Shown: positions 12,958 through 25,350 of the stretch, piece by piece
How the letters are laid out: the number at the start of each line of letters is the position of its first letter
Numbering within the stretch: position 1 is the stretch's first letter
Origin: Trichopria drosophilae
Taxonomy: Eukaryota > Arthropoda > Insecta > Hymenoptera > Diapriidae
Assembly (NCBI GenBank): GCA_030407085.1
Contig: CM059582.1
Coordinates: forward strand, 201,112,001-201,176,000
Direction: 5' to 3'
DNA length: 64,000 nt
Position numbers and translations under genes: made by a program
Notes under the pieces: generated by a model
Told to the model about the DNA's origin: nothing
Seen by the model: only the letters and a program-made list of their open reading frames with translations
Databases searched by the model: none

Positions 12958-14450
12958 TCTAAATGTGTGCTGAGATGATCAGTACTGATTCGATTTGTAA
13001 TATGACTTATTTAATATCGTAATCTAGCAGTATCAATAAGTACTGTATCAGTGTTAACTTATTGCTTCAGTAGTGATTTAACACTAAAAATAATACTCGT
13101 AATCAGTATAGCGACGGTACTGACGTTCTCCGACAGCCGGGCGATGACACTAATGTCAGTCAGTATTGGTTTAGTACTGATTTGTTACGTCGGTCGATTC
13201 AATACCGAATGTAGTTAACTTGAGCCAGTATACTAATATAATATAAATACAAACCTAAAAGTATTGTGTCAGTACTAATTTAATAATATAGCGGATACAG
13301 TACTGGTTACCCGTACTGGGTCAGTACTTTGGCGATATTAGTAACAGTACCGATTTATTGTCGTAAACAGTACTGGATACCCGTACTGAAGCAGCTGTTC
13401 CCGGTGTTTTGTCATTATTGACTCAGTTCCGTTAATCCGTACTGGCTGCCAGTACTGGGTTAGTATCTTGTCGAGGATTTATTCCGCTCATTTTTATCCA
13501 GGTATTAACTATGATTCTTGCAGAAGCTTTGACAACTTTGTCTTATGCATGTCTTATTTTTTGTTTTCTATATTCTATTTTTTGTATATATTTGGCTTAT
13601 ACATTTAGGATAGTCACTATGAACTAGTAGTATTATCTTCATATTCCGTAACTTTGGCTTGGACGATTTAAAAGCTATAAGTGCTAAAGAATTTATGACT
13701 ATACTACTTTGAATTATAATATAAGTTGAATATCTATCAAAATAAGAAGTTTTTTACATCCACTTGTAACTGATTTCCTGGATCCTTTGTATACTAAATC
13801 TAAATCAAATATACTAAATTTTCTCAATATATTCCTCATACGCCAATCATCGTGCCCTAGTAGAAATATGCGGAGTAAAACCCTGACAAGATACTAACCC
13901 AGTAGTAGTCGCCAGTACTGATATTAACGGAAATGAGTTAGTACTGACATTAAGTTGGCAGAGTGCTGATACAGTAAAACTGATAGCCAGGACTGTTTAC
14001 GACAATGAAGTGCTACTGATAATACCGCCAAAGTACTGATCCACTAAAGAAATCTAGTACTATATAAGGTATTAGGAGTACTGAGTAACGGAGTTAATCA
14101 GAACTACGTGCAGAACTGTCATCAATAAGAAATAATGCCTAACCATAGGAGTATGTCTGTACTAAACCAGTGTAGGTGGTCAGTACGCTCTACCAGTCTA
14201 CAATATCGATTACTTAATACCAGACTATAATACTGATTAATGGTTATTGACTGCCAAAATAAGGCAGTACTGAAACACTCCTCTTTGCCAGTGTTATATT
14301 ATGGTATTAAATGATTACTAACTATCCTTAGGAAAAATATCGTAGTTATGTCGCAATTCACCATCAAGAAAGTACTGCTTCAGTACTATTTCTCAGTACA
14401 AATTGCTACAGTTAAATTTGAGCCGGTATCGACAGCTGGACTCATACTAA
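12958..14450. repeat. Foldback element with dense CAGTACTG motifs
   Basis: The left arm (about 12958-13505) and right arm (about 13853-14450) are inverted copies. The reverse complement of 13885-14060 reads CAGTACTTTGGCG, ATTGTCGTAAACAGT, TTCCGTTAAT, GTACTGG and GGGTTAGTATCTTGTC, in the same order as the left arm at 13320-13475. Each arm also contains many degenerate copies of the self-complementary octamer CAGTACTG, spaced a few tens of bases apart. The spacer of about 350 bp is plain AT-rich DNA with no transposase frame. Long arms built of short subrepeats around a variable centre are the hallmark of foldback transposons; the family cannot be named here. Confidence 0.75.
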
Positions 14451-14542
14451 GGTGGGTATAGTATTTCTGCATCGTGAGTCCTGTAGACAAGTATAGTAGT
14501 GACACCGCTTTTATTTTCGGATTAACTTTATATACTCTTTAA

Positions 14543-15473
14543 ATTTATAACAGTAAGAATGCAATAGGTACTTGAATAAACTAAGTGATGGAAACTCTTG
14601 GTATTTAATATCTACATAGGAACTTAATATCTAAAAATTTGACACCATATGATCGAATATTAAAATAGAGGTATCAAATGACAATTCTTTGTATAAATAT
14701 TTTATTCCTTAATGTCCAAACTTTTAATGTCTGTAATATATCACCTCATAATATTTCGTTGTCACTACATGTCGAGAAGAATCTGTAGAGAATCAGTTCG
14801 CATGAAGGATATTTAATGTCCAAAGATTTGACAATATTAATATTCGATCTTAATATCTGAGTTAATATTATATTTATAATATATCACTCATTAACAAAAG
14901 AAAAGTTGACGTAGGTTTGGAATAACAAAAATTAATGGAATCCATTTCAAATCATGCAGAGAGTTAGAACTCATATCATGGAATTAATTTACGATAAAGT
15001 GTGTTATTCTCGTATTTTACAGTTTTTTTAAAATAATTTGTTTTCACTGAGTTATGAATTTTTGAAGTTTTAAGGTCCAGACTGAAAATGTGATAAAATT
15101 ACAGGACAGAAAATTAAAAATTAACATATTTTCTCTCCAAATACTCCATTTTCTTTTTTTTGGCTTTAATAGCCAATTTTGCACTCATGAAAACTACACT
15201 AAAGAAATTTCAAAAAGTTAACAATTAACAAAATGGCGGCGATTTTTAGAGAAAAGTTACTATTTAATTTTCATCGTTTCCATCGTATTTACTGTAAATT
15301 TTTGTGTAATTTTACAGTATTACCGTGAATAAGTTCTACGTAATATTAGTCTGTGCATGAACCTTATAGAGCCGTGAAAATTTGTTTTCTGTAACCTGAA
15401 TTTTATAACAGTAAGAATGCAATAGGTACTTAAATAAACTAAGTGATAGAAATTATTGGTATTTAATATCTAA
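14543..15473 (+). repeat. Direct-repeat pair (14543-14613 and 15401-15473)
   Basis: Both copies read TTTATAACAGTAAGAATGCA, then ATAGGTACTT, then AATAAACTAAGTGAT, then TATTTAATATCT, with only a few substitutions over about 72 bp. The second copy lies inside the inverted-repeat element at 14938-15830 and the first lies outside it. Confidence 0.75.
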
Positions 15474-15830
15474 TACATTTTGAAGAAACCGGCGCATTAT
15501 CGGATGGAAGAAGCAAATCAAACTATTTGCCAGGAGGTTTTTGGAATCGCTGATTATGAATCTGCATTCAACGTTTCAAAATTCAAAATGGCGGATACAA
15601 TATGGCGAACTAAAAGTCGAAAAATGTGTCGAATCGGTTGAAAGTGGTTGCTAGGGGGATTTTCAAGTAAAACTTCCAAAATTCATAACTCAGTAAAAAC
15701 AAATTATTTTAAAAAACGATAAAATACGTGTCGCTTTATTTTCGCTGAAGGATAACATACTTTATCGCCAATTAATTCTACGATATGAGTTCTAACTCTC
15801 TGCATGATTTGAAATGGATTCATATGATGG
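14938..15830. repeat. Inverted-repeat element, arms ~140-165 bp
   Basis: The left arm (14938-15075) begins TCCATTTCAAATCATGCAGA, continues GAGTTAGAACTCATATC and AATTAATT, and ends AAATAATTTGTTTTCACTGA followed by GTTATGAATTTT. The reverse complement of 15665-15830 gives the same blocks in order. The interior (about 590 bp) includes ATGGCGG-containing segments and the second copy of the 72-bp direct repeat. No transposase frame was found. It is probably a non-autonomous DNA transposon. Confidence 0.75.
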
Positions 15831-16859
15831 ATTTTCCCTACCTTAATATCTCGTTTTCAATGTTTAGAGGAATATTCTTCAATGCCATATTAATGACAAA
15901 TTAAATATCTCTGACTACATATTAATAGTTTGCCTACACGACATTTTTTCCCTAAAAAATTGATAGGATGATAGGGCGTATATTAAAATATAGATATCAA
16001 CATTAATTCTGAAAATAATTATTTTGCACCTTAATATCTGAAGAATCAATGTCTATGAAATATTACTACCGAATATATCCATTTCTCCACGTAGAAGAAA
16101 TATTGTCCAACGTCGATGACAGTTAATATTAACAAATATTATAAGTGTACGAATCCGATAGTTAATATCTAAATTTTCACACACTAATATCAAGTATATT
16201 AAAATACAGATAGCAAATGACCATTTTTAGTACAAATATTTTACTTCTTGATATACAAATTTTTAATATTTGGAATGTATCATTTTTTAATATCCAATAT
16301 TCTCTACGCGGAGGATTATTTTCTAACCTAATGTAATTCTTTAAATATCTTTAGATAATCAAACTCAATATCAGAAATAGTACCTATATCTTTAGATGCG
16401 TTCGCCTAAAGAGTACGTTATATTTAATGATTTGCCACCATATAATATCTTAGATAATAGCAAAATGTAGTAATTATTTATAGAAAAATGTTAATTCTTC
16501 ATTACTATTTTACATTTCTAATAGAGGTCACTCTATAATATCTAATTCACCGTATGAGATAATACACTCTCCGTTCTGAAGTACTACAAATAACCTTTGT
16601 GATTGTGATCAGATGATTACACCCCAACTCTATAAGTTTGGAGGGACACGATTGAAAACAAACATAATATAAAGCCTTTTGTTTAAACCAATTTTGTTCA
16701 AAATTTCAATTTCTACCGTTGGTGCGCAACAAAAAACTGAAATACGAAAAAGTTTAGCTAACAAGTTCTTTGTCGCTTATGATTCCAGTTACTGTTGAAA
16801 TCGAAACTTGATTGGTTGTATCGTCGATTATCCCGTTTCGCAATTTGGTGCATTGTCAA

Positions 16860-17720
16860 TTACGCAACGCCGCGAAATTAATCCAACAAACGATTACAAT
16901 GCACAGGCGGCGTAGGCGTTTACTAAATTGATCACACGCAAGCACCGAGCATCAAAATCCATAAGCGCCATTCTCGATGTTGGTTTCGCTTTCTCGCGTC
17001 AGCTGAGCGAATTGTATGTCCGATAAACATGGGTGAACCGCGGCGAGTATCACGCACACACAGGTGGGCGCAGGTATACCCAGCAGGAAACGGCGAGAGT
17101 AAACAGTCGGTGGATGCACCGATGCAGGGGTCCAGGGTAGGATTTAGTCCGGGTAGAGGAGGCTGGGTTTCGAGGGTTAGAATCGCGACGTCGCGGTCGA
17201 AAATGACAAGCTGCAGCGAGCTCTCTCGATAGATCAACGTCCTCGGACCGCGTCGAGTCCCGTCAGATGACGCGCACGTGAATCCCTGCACATTACGTCC
17301 CACACATGCTGCTAATTAGGGCGATGTCATGTCGAGAGGGCAGCTACTCGTGTATGTATGTTTGTTTTGCGGCAATTCCAAGTGGACGCTCGTCCTCTCT
17401 CGTTGTTGACGAACAACATCATCGGATCGTTCGCGCGATCCTGGATGGAAGATCCATACAGGACTCGCATGCTGATTTTAATTTCATCCCAAAAACTGCA
17501 TTTTCGTCTCACGCTCCAAAGGGTCTGAGATTCCTCGCGGCGATAAACTCTACGGAGATTTAACGATTCTGTCTTTCCCGCGACGTGTTCAGCATTCTAA
17601 GGTTAATTTTCCCCGGGACCGGTAAATTTCGCAAATCTGGGCGCCGGCGTCGTGCGTCATGAGCTCTCTGCCTGGCTGCAACCAGGGAATCGTGTCTCTG
17701 GGTGCACCCAAGGATTTCTT
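16860..17720. other. CpG-rich patch, function unknown
   Basis: This is one of the most GC- and CpG-rich parts of the window, with overlapping frames of 123 residues on the minus strand (16932-17303) and 67-85 on the plus strand. None has a recognisable domain, and stop depletion is expected in GC-richer DNA. It could be a promoter-proximal region, an untranslated exon or conserved non-coding DNA. I cannot choose between these from sequence alone. Confidence 0.35.
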
Positions 17721-19003
17721 TCTCCTAACCACCCTCCAGTCTTTACCACTCGAACTTTCTGCTCCTCCTCCACGTTTCTCCCTTTTGTAGACAAATTCAT
17801 GAAAGAAGCGTCCTAAATTCGAATGTTTGATCGGCCTGGACAGAAGACTGCTTTTATCAATTCCAACAGTTTTTGCACTTTCGTCAAGAAATATCAGGAA
17901 TGGGAGCAGTTAAATGGAGGGCTCAGATGCAATACTAGGAAAATTATCTGCTTTAGTTCGCACTTTTTATTCTGTCGTTCATTTCAACGCGAAAGGAGAC
18001 TAATTTCAAACCTTTAGCATCACGGCGGGAAAGTGCACCGAGCGAATATTAAAATTTAATAGCGGAAAATTATGCAATTACATCGTATTATCTCGTAATA
18101 ACGAGAATAATTAACCCTGCGAAATAAAATAATTTGGAACAATTACCCGGTCGTGGGGTGCTGTATCGTGATGATGGAGCTTGTATTTTTCCCTCAACAA
18201 GTTTGAATTTAACTATTTTTTACTCACATTATTTCTAGTGTTTTATTTACAGAAAAGATGATGAGATTTTTAAACGTTTAGAGTTTGATAGATTCAGGAA
18301 ATTGTCGATAGAAAAGTAGTGTAATTTGTGCTTCTACTATTATCCTTAATCGGTTCATGTGAATATTTGAACTGTATTCACGAAAATGTTCGTCAATTAA
18401 CGCAGTTATTTTTTTGTTGCTATCGAGGACGCTCTATTGATTTTCATTAAAAAATAAATTCAAAGCTAATTAGAGTTGAGTCCCTGTATATTTACCCGCT
18501 CAGTTCCTCGCCCCCCCTCTCCTTCCATCACCGTCATTGTATTTACCAAAAGAAGGGGAGCGCCACTTCTCCCACTATCCTCAGTCCCATTATGTTCGCG
18601 ACGTTACGGCAGGTCCTTTGTGAGGCAGCAGCCAGCAAGGTCCAGCAAGGTTAGGCATTAAGAAAGCGCGAAAGGTAAATATAACGAGACGGAACCACTC
18701 AAAAAAAGACGGAATCGGTAGTGAGACTTAAATATAGCGAGACACAATTTTACCAGTACTCTACTATACTACTTTTAAAGGAAATTAGTAAAAAGTTTTC
18801 GTTCTTTTTTTCTGCCTTTCCTGTACTTTTCACCAGGAAAACATGCTCTTATCACTCCAACATCCATTAGAAAAGTTTTTCGACATTTAAGAAATAATAC
18901 AAATAATAAAACTCATTTTACAAATCTTTGATTTAAAAATGGCCCCTTTGTCAGACCCTTCAACGATTTTCTCATTGTCCGAACGTCGGATTAATATTTT
19001 AAC
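17721..19003. other. Gene-free interval with a GC patch at 18.48-18.70 kb
   Basis: The patch at about 18480-18700 is CpG-rich and ends with GGTAAATATAACGAGACGG, the inverted counterpart of 1955-1977. A related TTAAATATAGCGAGAC follows at about 18729. No coding or RNA feature is supported. Confidence 0.4.
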
Positions 19004-19262
19004 CCTTTTTCCCCTAAAATGAGAGAAACAAATACATCAACTTCAGCTCAACAGTTTCTCGAGCAATCCAAACGAAAATCATGAAAAATTAAAAAACAGA
19101 GTTAAAAATCGTTGTGCTTTTATATTATTTTGCAAAATTTGTGTATAAACAATCGTTGTTTTGCAATTTTATTATCGGGAATCGATAGGGTACACTTTTT
19201 ATTCGAGAAACTGAGGGAATGTTGACGAACCTGCTCTTCTCATTTTAGGCAAAAACGGGTAA
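19004..19262. repeat. MITE-like inverted-repeat element
   Basis: The left arm (about 19006-19070) reads CCTAAAATGAGAGAAACA, TCAACTTCAGCTCAACAG and TTTCTCGAGCAA. The reverse complement of about 19198-19262 reads CCTAAAATGAGAAGAGCAGG, GTCAACATTCCCTCAG and TTTCTCGAATAAA. The arms are about 65 bp and the whole element about 257 bp. A third copy of the arm lies at 11335-11400. Confidence 0.65.
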
Positions 19263-22200
19263 AGATGAGTTTGGAATTGATGAGAAAGACCTCGATGTCC
19301 AAATATAAAATTCAACATGGCGGTTCCAACATAGAAATTACGAATATGTAGTCGTTGATTCGTTGCTTGTATATTTTGTTCATTTTTTGGGATTTTTAAT
19401 ATTGCCGCATTTGGTTAATTTTTCATTAAAATGGGGAAAAAAGTGAGAAAAAAACTTTTGAATGCGGATTTTGTAGATTTTTTCACGGGCGTTCTTGTGA
19501 ACATATTCATTTTTAATTAAATGTTGATTATCTTCATGAAAAAGGATTTTAAAATGTTGAATTTTTATTTCCGCACTTTTGATCAGTCAACCGGAAAATC
19601 AAAAAATCATAGAAAATGATTATAACGTATGGAGAAAGGGATCCTATTTACAAAAAACATATGATAAATGGTTTAATGTATTAAAGTTGGCTTTAAAAAG
19701 AGATGTCGAGAAAGAAGGCCCCTAATTAGCACGTAGACACATAGACTTCACGGGCCGTCTACGTTTAAAGTGTAACTGACCATAACTTCATCAATTTTTA
19801 TCGAAAGTGAACAAATTTTTTTATTTTGAACAAAATTCAGAGCTCTTTAACATAAAATTACGCAAGTAACTGTATCTAGATTATTCGGTTAGGAAAAACC
19901 TGAAAACATCTCGCTTGTAATTTCCGCGTCCATTACGTCATTTTCGGTATTTATATTAATGTTGTGAACAATATATGTACATTTTAATTCAATGTGAATA
20001 TATAACGCCAGTAACACTGTAACTTAAGTGATAATGAATCAAAATTAAGTGATGCTAACGTATTTGAAACGTATTCACAATGGATATGTTATGGAGACTA
20101 TGTTTCATTATTACATAGAATATTATCCACTTAGTTAATATCCATGAATGGGGGAAGAATAATGTTGGGCCATTTTAGATAGTTCAATGCTGTCACGATT
20201 AATCAGGTACATTGTTAGATGAAGATTGCGTGGTTTACACCGAAATCGTCTGCTGAGACTACCTTCCAAAATAGAACTTTGGGAACACTTAAGAATACCT
20301 CAACCCACCTCGAGAGTTTAGCGATTACCCTAGTGTCTGTCTTATGCCAGTCAATTGCATTTCTAAGTAGAATAACGAAAACCAAGTTTTTCAGAAAAAT
20401 ACTTCATGGTGATGACTGTCGATATAAAATATAACTTCCAAGTTAGTCAGATTCCAATAAAAGGACTGCGGGTCAGTGTCCAAAAAATAGTTATTTCAGA
20501 TTCTGCAAGAAACTTAGCTCCTTAGTTTAGTCTCATGTGCTGTAGTAAAATGATATAACTGAAAAATATTGAGTTCCGTACTTTTTTTTAAAGACTGAAC
20601 TGACGAACCTAGTAATAGAATATTTCATCAGTGCAAGTAAAAAGCATTTCGCTCCCAGTAACAAACATTTTTTTAGCTAATACCAGAGAACCGTTTTCAA
20701 TTAACGAGAAGAATTTCGTTTCATTGACGCGGATTTCAAGACAATGGAACTAGACGCAATGTTCTGAATTTTCTCGAATGCGCAGTTCACAATTACAAAA
20801 GTTGTAACTGTTTACAAATTTTAAACGCAACTGATATCCGCGTCATTCGCTAGTTCTCATTATATCTCGCGGAAAGTTTAGATCAGTCTCGTTATCGAGG
20901 TATCCTTATTCTCGGTCCCTGCTAAATCGTTATCTTCACACCCTCGACTACGTAATGTTCCATTGAACTTGGGACATTTTGAGTTTGCGTCTTGCAAAGT
21001 AGTTACTTGGATTATTTCGAAGTACCGCGAAGCTCTCGGTATTCCGAGCGACACTTGGAGTTTCGAAAATTTCTCGGCTGCTTGCTTCGAGATACGTCTT
21101 CAACAAACTATATGCAGATGTTCGAGACCTCTGGTAGGTGGGCGGTGAGAAATCGTATACCTCTCCGAGTGCTTGTATATAATTCCACGGTAAAAGCTGA
21201 AGCTTTTTTCAAAATGCCGGGGTGGCTCTCCTCATTTCCATTTCAGATGTGTTCCCGGTAAGGTATATATACCCGTCGACGGAAAATTCGATACTTCTAA
21301 GGAGCAGGTCCGTTCATTTTAATTCGACGAAGCCGCACCCGTTATTACTTAAAACTAAAGTTTCATGCAAATTTTGAGAAACAGCGTCGCCTCGAAATTG
21401 GTCGTCATTAATGGCGTCATTCGTCTGTGAAAAAAAGAAACTGGTCGGCTTTTATCGAGTCTCGTATCTGAGAGTTACAAATGCCTTCGATCGCGGTCAT
21501 TGGTGTAATTCGAGTTTTATCTGGCATCTTAATCGGGTCGTGATGAGAGATGACATTCCAAGCACGGAAGAAATATAAAAGGATAAATGGAACTACTCAG
21601 TTGAATTCCTTTTTGAAACTCTTACCAACAGCAAACAATTTCTAGTACGTGCACGCATTCAATAATACATGGAGACCAACACGAGCATGTACCGTTTAGA
21701 ATTTACTTCGTTATGCTTAAGCGCCACGTTAATTACCTTCACTTATTCCGATGTTTCATTTTTTAATTTTTCTTTGTATACTTTTAGCGTATATTCAATA
21801 TTTATATGCGGATAAAGGAGCGAAATCTCGACCATGCAAAAATAGCAATTCGTGAAAATATACTGTGGTTAATCCACCATTTTGAATTATAATCTCAATA
21901 TCTAATTAAAAAGAAACGAAAAAAATACAAATTATTTCGGTTTTCTTTTTCCATCATATTTTCTGACTTAAAATACTCAAAAACTAAAATACATAAAAAC
22001 CACCGGTATTTCTTTCATATTTTGTATAGTTTCTAACTATGGTGTCAAAGAAAAAAGCAAAAATAAAAAAAAACACAAATTGATTTCAGCGATTTTGACA
22101 CGTTACCGTTAGTTTAAATATAACGAAATTCGGATGTACAATGCCGCATTTTCACGCAATTTGTTCATTTTCTTCTATTGTTGTGAGCATTCGAAACTAG

Positions 22201-22278
22201 AATTATTTTTTTGAGGAACAGAATTTTTCAATTAAAATATCATAAAAATGCTTTTGTTGATCATTTAGGAAGAACACG
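19263..22278. other. Gene-free interval with a CpG-richer zone 20.7-21.6 kb
   Basis: The first 1.4 kb and last 0.6 kb are AT-rich. The zone at 20.7-21.6 kb has more CpG and contains a TATATATA at 21264-21271 with no initiator at the expected 25-35 bp downstream. The 61- to 89-residue frames here are unrecognised. Confidence 0.4.
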
Positions 22279-22700
22279 ATCAAGGTCATGATCAAGGTTG
22301 CGGTCGGATGTAAAATTTTCCACGTTTTTCGTTCCTGTATTCAACAATATGAGCTTCCATCGACAAAGTCTACTTGACCTTGAAATTACCTTGAAGCATA
22401 TGATCAAGGTCATAATGAAGGTCATAGTCGGATGTACACTTTTCTGCATTTTATGTTCCTGTGTTCAAAAACACGGGCTTTCGTTGACAAAATCTAATTG
22501 ATGTTGAAATTACCTTGAAGGATATGATCAAGGTCATAATGAAGGTCATAGTCAGATGTACAATTTTCCACACTTTTTGTTCCTGTGATCAAAAGCACAG
22601 GCTTCCGTTGACTAAATGTACTTGACCTTGAATTTACCTTCAAGGACATGATCAAGGTCACAGTCGAATGCATAACTTTGCTAAGGTTTTTGTAGTCCAT
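22279..22700 (+). repeat. ~124-bp tandem repeat with TCAAGGTCA motifs
   Basis: Units start at GATCAAGGTCA at 22279, 22402, 22526 and 22650, giving periods of 123-124 bp and about 3.4 copies. Each unit has GATCAAGGTCATAATGAAGG, GTCGGATGTA, a TTTTC-CA-TTTTGTTCCTGT block, a short hairpin (for example AAACACGGGCTT), a TTGAC block and TTGACCTTGAAATTACCTTG. TCAAGGTCA and its reverse complement match the extended nuclear-receptor half-site bound by FTZ-F1/SF-1-type receptors. Whether these sites are bound is unknown. The frames on both strands here are by-products of the periodicity. Confidence 0.8.
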
Positions 22701-24600
22701 GCAGAGTCTAAGTATTCGAACTTCCTCAGGAGTCACTTAGAATGTCCATACGTCGGCTGTTTTCATCATGTCAATTTCTTCAGATGGTCCATTGTTATAA
22801 AAGCATTTTGAAGATAATAATGTGATAAAAGAGGACATTCGGATGTCTTAACAGAACCGGTGGATGTCTTGAGATACATGGGTTGGAGGGACGTTTGTGT
22901 AATATTTTACGAATCTATTTAAAGAAATGAAAATTGTATTAAACTCAAATATATTTCAAACACAAATGTTGTTTAGATCAAATTAATAACATTTTGGAAA
23001 AGCTCTTGAAAATAATGCAATAATGACGTCAATATTCAACATTTACGACATATTTTAGTCGATTCAGAATAATCAGAAATCGTTTTTTTATATACGTATT
23101 ATAAAATATTTATAACAACTGATACAAATTTATGTGACAATCGTATGTAAATGCAGAGAAGTGGTCATCGAAGCGAAGTCATCCGATTTGTTGATCCGGC
23201 ATGAACGGAACGTCGAATCGCGTGTAAAATCAATTCAAATAGTCGTTGAAGTTTCCGAAACTGACAAGTGTACCAACTCGTACAGCATTTATTTACGATC
23301 TGTAAAACGGAAAAGTGCTATATTAAATTTGTCAGAAGCTATCCCGAGTTATCGCCACGGTATTAAAAACGAGCGGAAAATTGAATTGTTTATGCAGAGG
23401 CGAGAACGGAAGCGGTAAAAATCGCGGTCGTGCAATCACACATATGTTCCGTAATTCAGTTATTTCTGACAAAGTTACCTTCGAGATAAAGTCTGACGGG
23501 TATGTCGTTATAATAATTTATGCACTTTATCGTTGCCTACCGATCTCTCATAGTCGTCTCGGTCTCTCCATCTTTCTCCCTATCCCTTTTGAACTTCCTC
23601 TCTCTTTCTAGCTTCCCTTTAATCTTCGTGCATGAAGAACGGCACCGACGCAGACGCCGCACTCTACGCCAAATCGTTTGTAAGCCGGTCTTGGTAAATT
23701 GTGAAAAGTCTCGGAGATGCTGGAGTGAAGCACACCGACGGAAGTACACCAACAGAGATCGGATACATGATATATAAGCGGTTTTATTGACAAGTAGGCA
23801 AACCACTTTAAGTACTCTCGGATACTAATCTTAAGACGTGCATATACAAATGGGGGTTTGAAAAATTAATAGCCAAAAATCGAACCAAATTGTAAAACAC
23901 ATTTTCAAATCGCTTTCAAAAGTTTTTTGCTATGCTTTTTGCTGATTGATCTTTTCAATGTTCTGGTCCCGTTAAAAAAAACTGAAAAAAAATTCATTTT
24001 TCGAGAACATAACCTCAAATATCTTAAGGTTCTGATGTGAAGGTCCGATTCCAACCTCAAATTTGCATGCTGCATACAAAATTAATGCAGAAATTACGCA
24101 GAATCCCAAAAACAAACCTTGTTGACCAGTTAAACTCCCATTTTAGTTGTAGAGGACATTTAAATGTAATTCCAACAGCCGAAAAGAGATTCTCGAAAAT
24201 TGTGCACTACATTCGTATATTAATCATTTTTCCTCTTTAAATGAAGCTTGGAAATCAATAAAAAAATGTACATCTCTGGAACTTAGCAGGTTAAGTCATC
24301 CTTAGTTGAGGTGGATTAAATTTCTGATTTTAATGTATTCGTACGGAACGAAGTGAACCTCCAAGGAGACTAATAAAGTAATCTCCAAGTAAAAGTCATA
24401 GTTTAATCAATAGTAAGAAACTAATTTCGAGTTCTTCCGTATTGTACGTTGCAGAATGAGAAATCGTTAAATAAGATCTATAACAAGATTCTCGCTGATC
24501 GGGACGGGAAAATAAAGTGAAGCAGCGGTTTTCTAATTTACGAGCTGAGACTCGGTGGCGGCATTAATGACGTATAATGTGCGGAAAACGTTATAATATC
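22701..24600. other. Gene-free interval
   Basis: The stretch is AT-rich, with a slightly GC-richer part at about 23.13-23.78 kb that contains several overlapping short frames of 60-94 residues on both strands. None has a recognisable domain, and the same DNA being open on both strands points to composition rather than coding. Confidence 0.4.
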
Positions 24601-25350
24601 GCTGGAAAATGATGGCTTGAAAAGAGTGACAGTGAGGGGAGTAGAAAGAGAGTATGCGAGTAAACGAGAAAGAGATTCAAGATAAAGAGAGAGGCACGGA
24701 CCCGTAGAGAGATGATTTAATCAGAAAAGGAAGGAAAAGAAAGCTGCGATGCCTCAAAAGATTGAACATGAGGCAGTGGGGGGTTCAACTCGGGGGATCT
24801 GTCTTATCTGCGGGATATCGGCGCGAGTAACCACATCGGATTGCCAAGCGCGTATCCCCGTACGTTGCAGTGGCTTAACCTCCTCGACTTCTCGTCTCTA
24901 TTAGTGTCGTTCATGGCACGCGTTCGAAGACGATGGGGCTGGGTTGCCCCCTCGCCCTCAAATGCCCCCAAGAGTCCCTGAGCGTCTTCTCCACCCCCGT
25001 ACGCAAGTTCCTGGGCAATTGTGGTTCGGTTCTTTCCGGAGTCCGGATTCTTTCCCTGGAACCCGTATGTACTCCCAATTCAATTTAACGAGACTTCGAC
25101 GTGCCGCCTTCCGGAACACCGTATCGGAAGTCGTACGTCGGAAGTTTCAATCTACACTTTCCCTAATGAGGGATGTTTCTGCCTTGATCGGGAGGAGTTG
25201 ATAAGAGCACGGGAGCTAGCCGGATCGATAGTACTATATAGCGCTTGCCTTTATACGAGTCTTAGAGACGGACTTTATCTCAAGTTAACGGCGAAACGGG
25301 ATCTTAGGATTAACGGTGTTCCTGGGAATACGTCTCGGATGAATTAATAA
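24600..25350. other. Purine-rich tract followed by CpG-rich patch
   Basis: A GA-rich strand bias covers about 24620-24720. It is followed by a CpG-rich stretch to about 25350 with overlapping plus-strand frames of 85 and 108 residues in different phases. I recognise no domain and see no clear splice-bounded exon. Conserved non-coding DNA or an untranslated exon are possible. Confidence 0.35.

Larger units (their letters stand above)
14520..16560. repeat. Region of scattered TTAATATCT motifs
   Basis: TTAATATCT or close variants recur at least seven times (for example near 14608, 14625, 14858, 15459, 15843, 16032 and 16161). They often sit in a context such as CTAAAAATTTGACA or next to ATTAAAATA-AGGTATCAAATGAC (14650 region, compare 16195). 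The pattern suggests an old, diverged tandem or dispersed repeat interrupted by the inverted-repeat element at 14938-15830. No gene is evident. Confidence 0.5.

Noticed and set aside
12958..14450. CAGTACTG cluster as a CRISPR array or satellite
   Set aside because: Motif spacing is irregular, there are no unique spacers of constant length, and the large-scale inverted symmetry points to a foldback element.
16932..17303. 123-codon minus-strand frame as a gene
   Set aside because: It lies in CpG-rich DNA where stops are rare on both strands; overlapping plus-strand frames are also open, and no domain is recognisable.
21264..21271. TATATATA as a promoter
   Set aside because: No initiator 25-35 bp downstream and no gene after it.
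24944..25347. Overlapping 85- and 108-codon frames as exons
   Set aside because: They are in different phases in GC-rich DNA with no recognisable domain and no clear splice sites.
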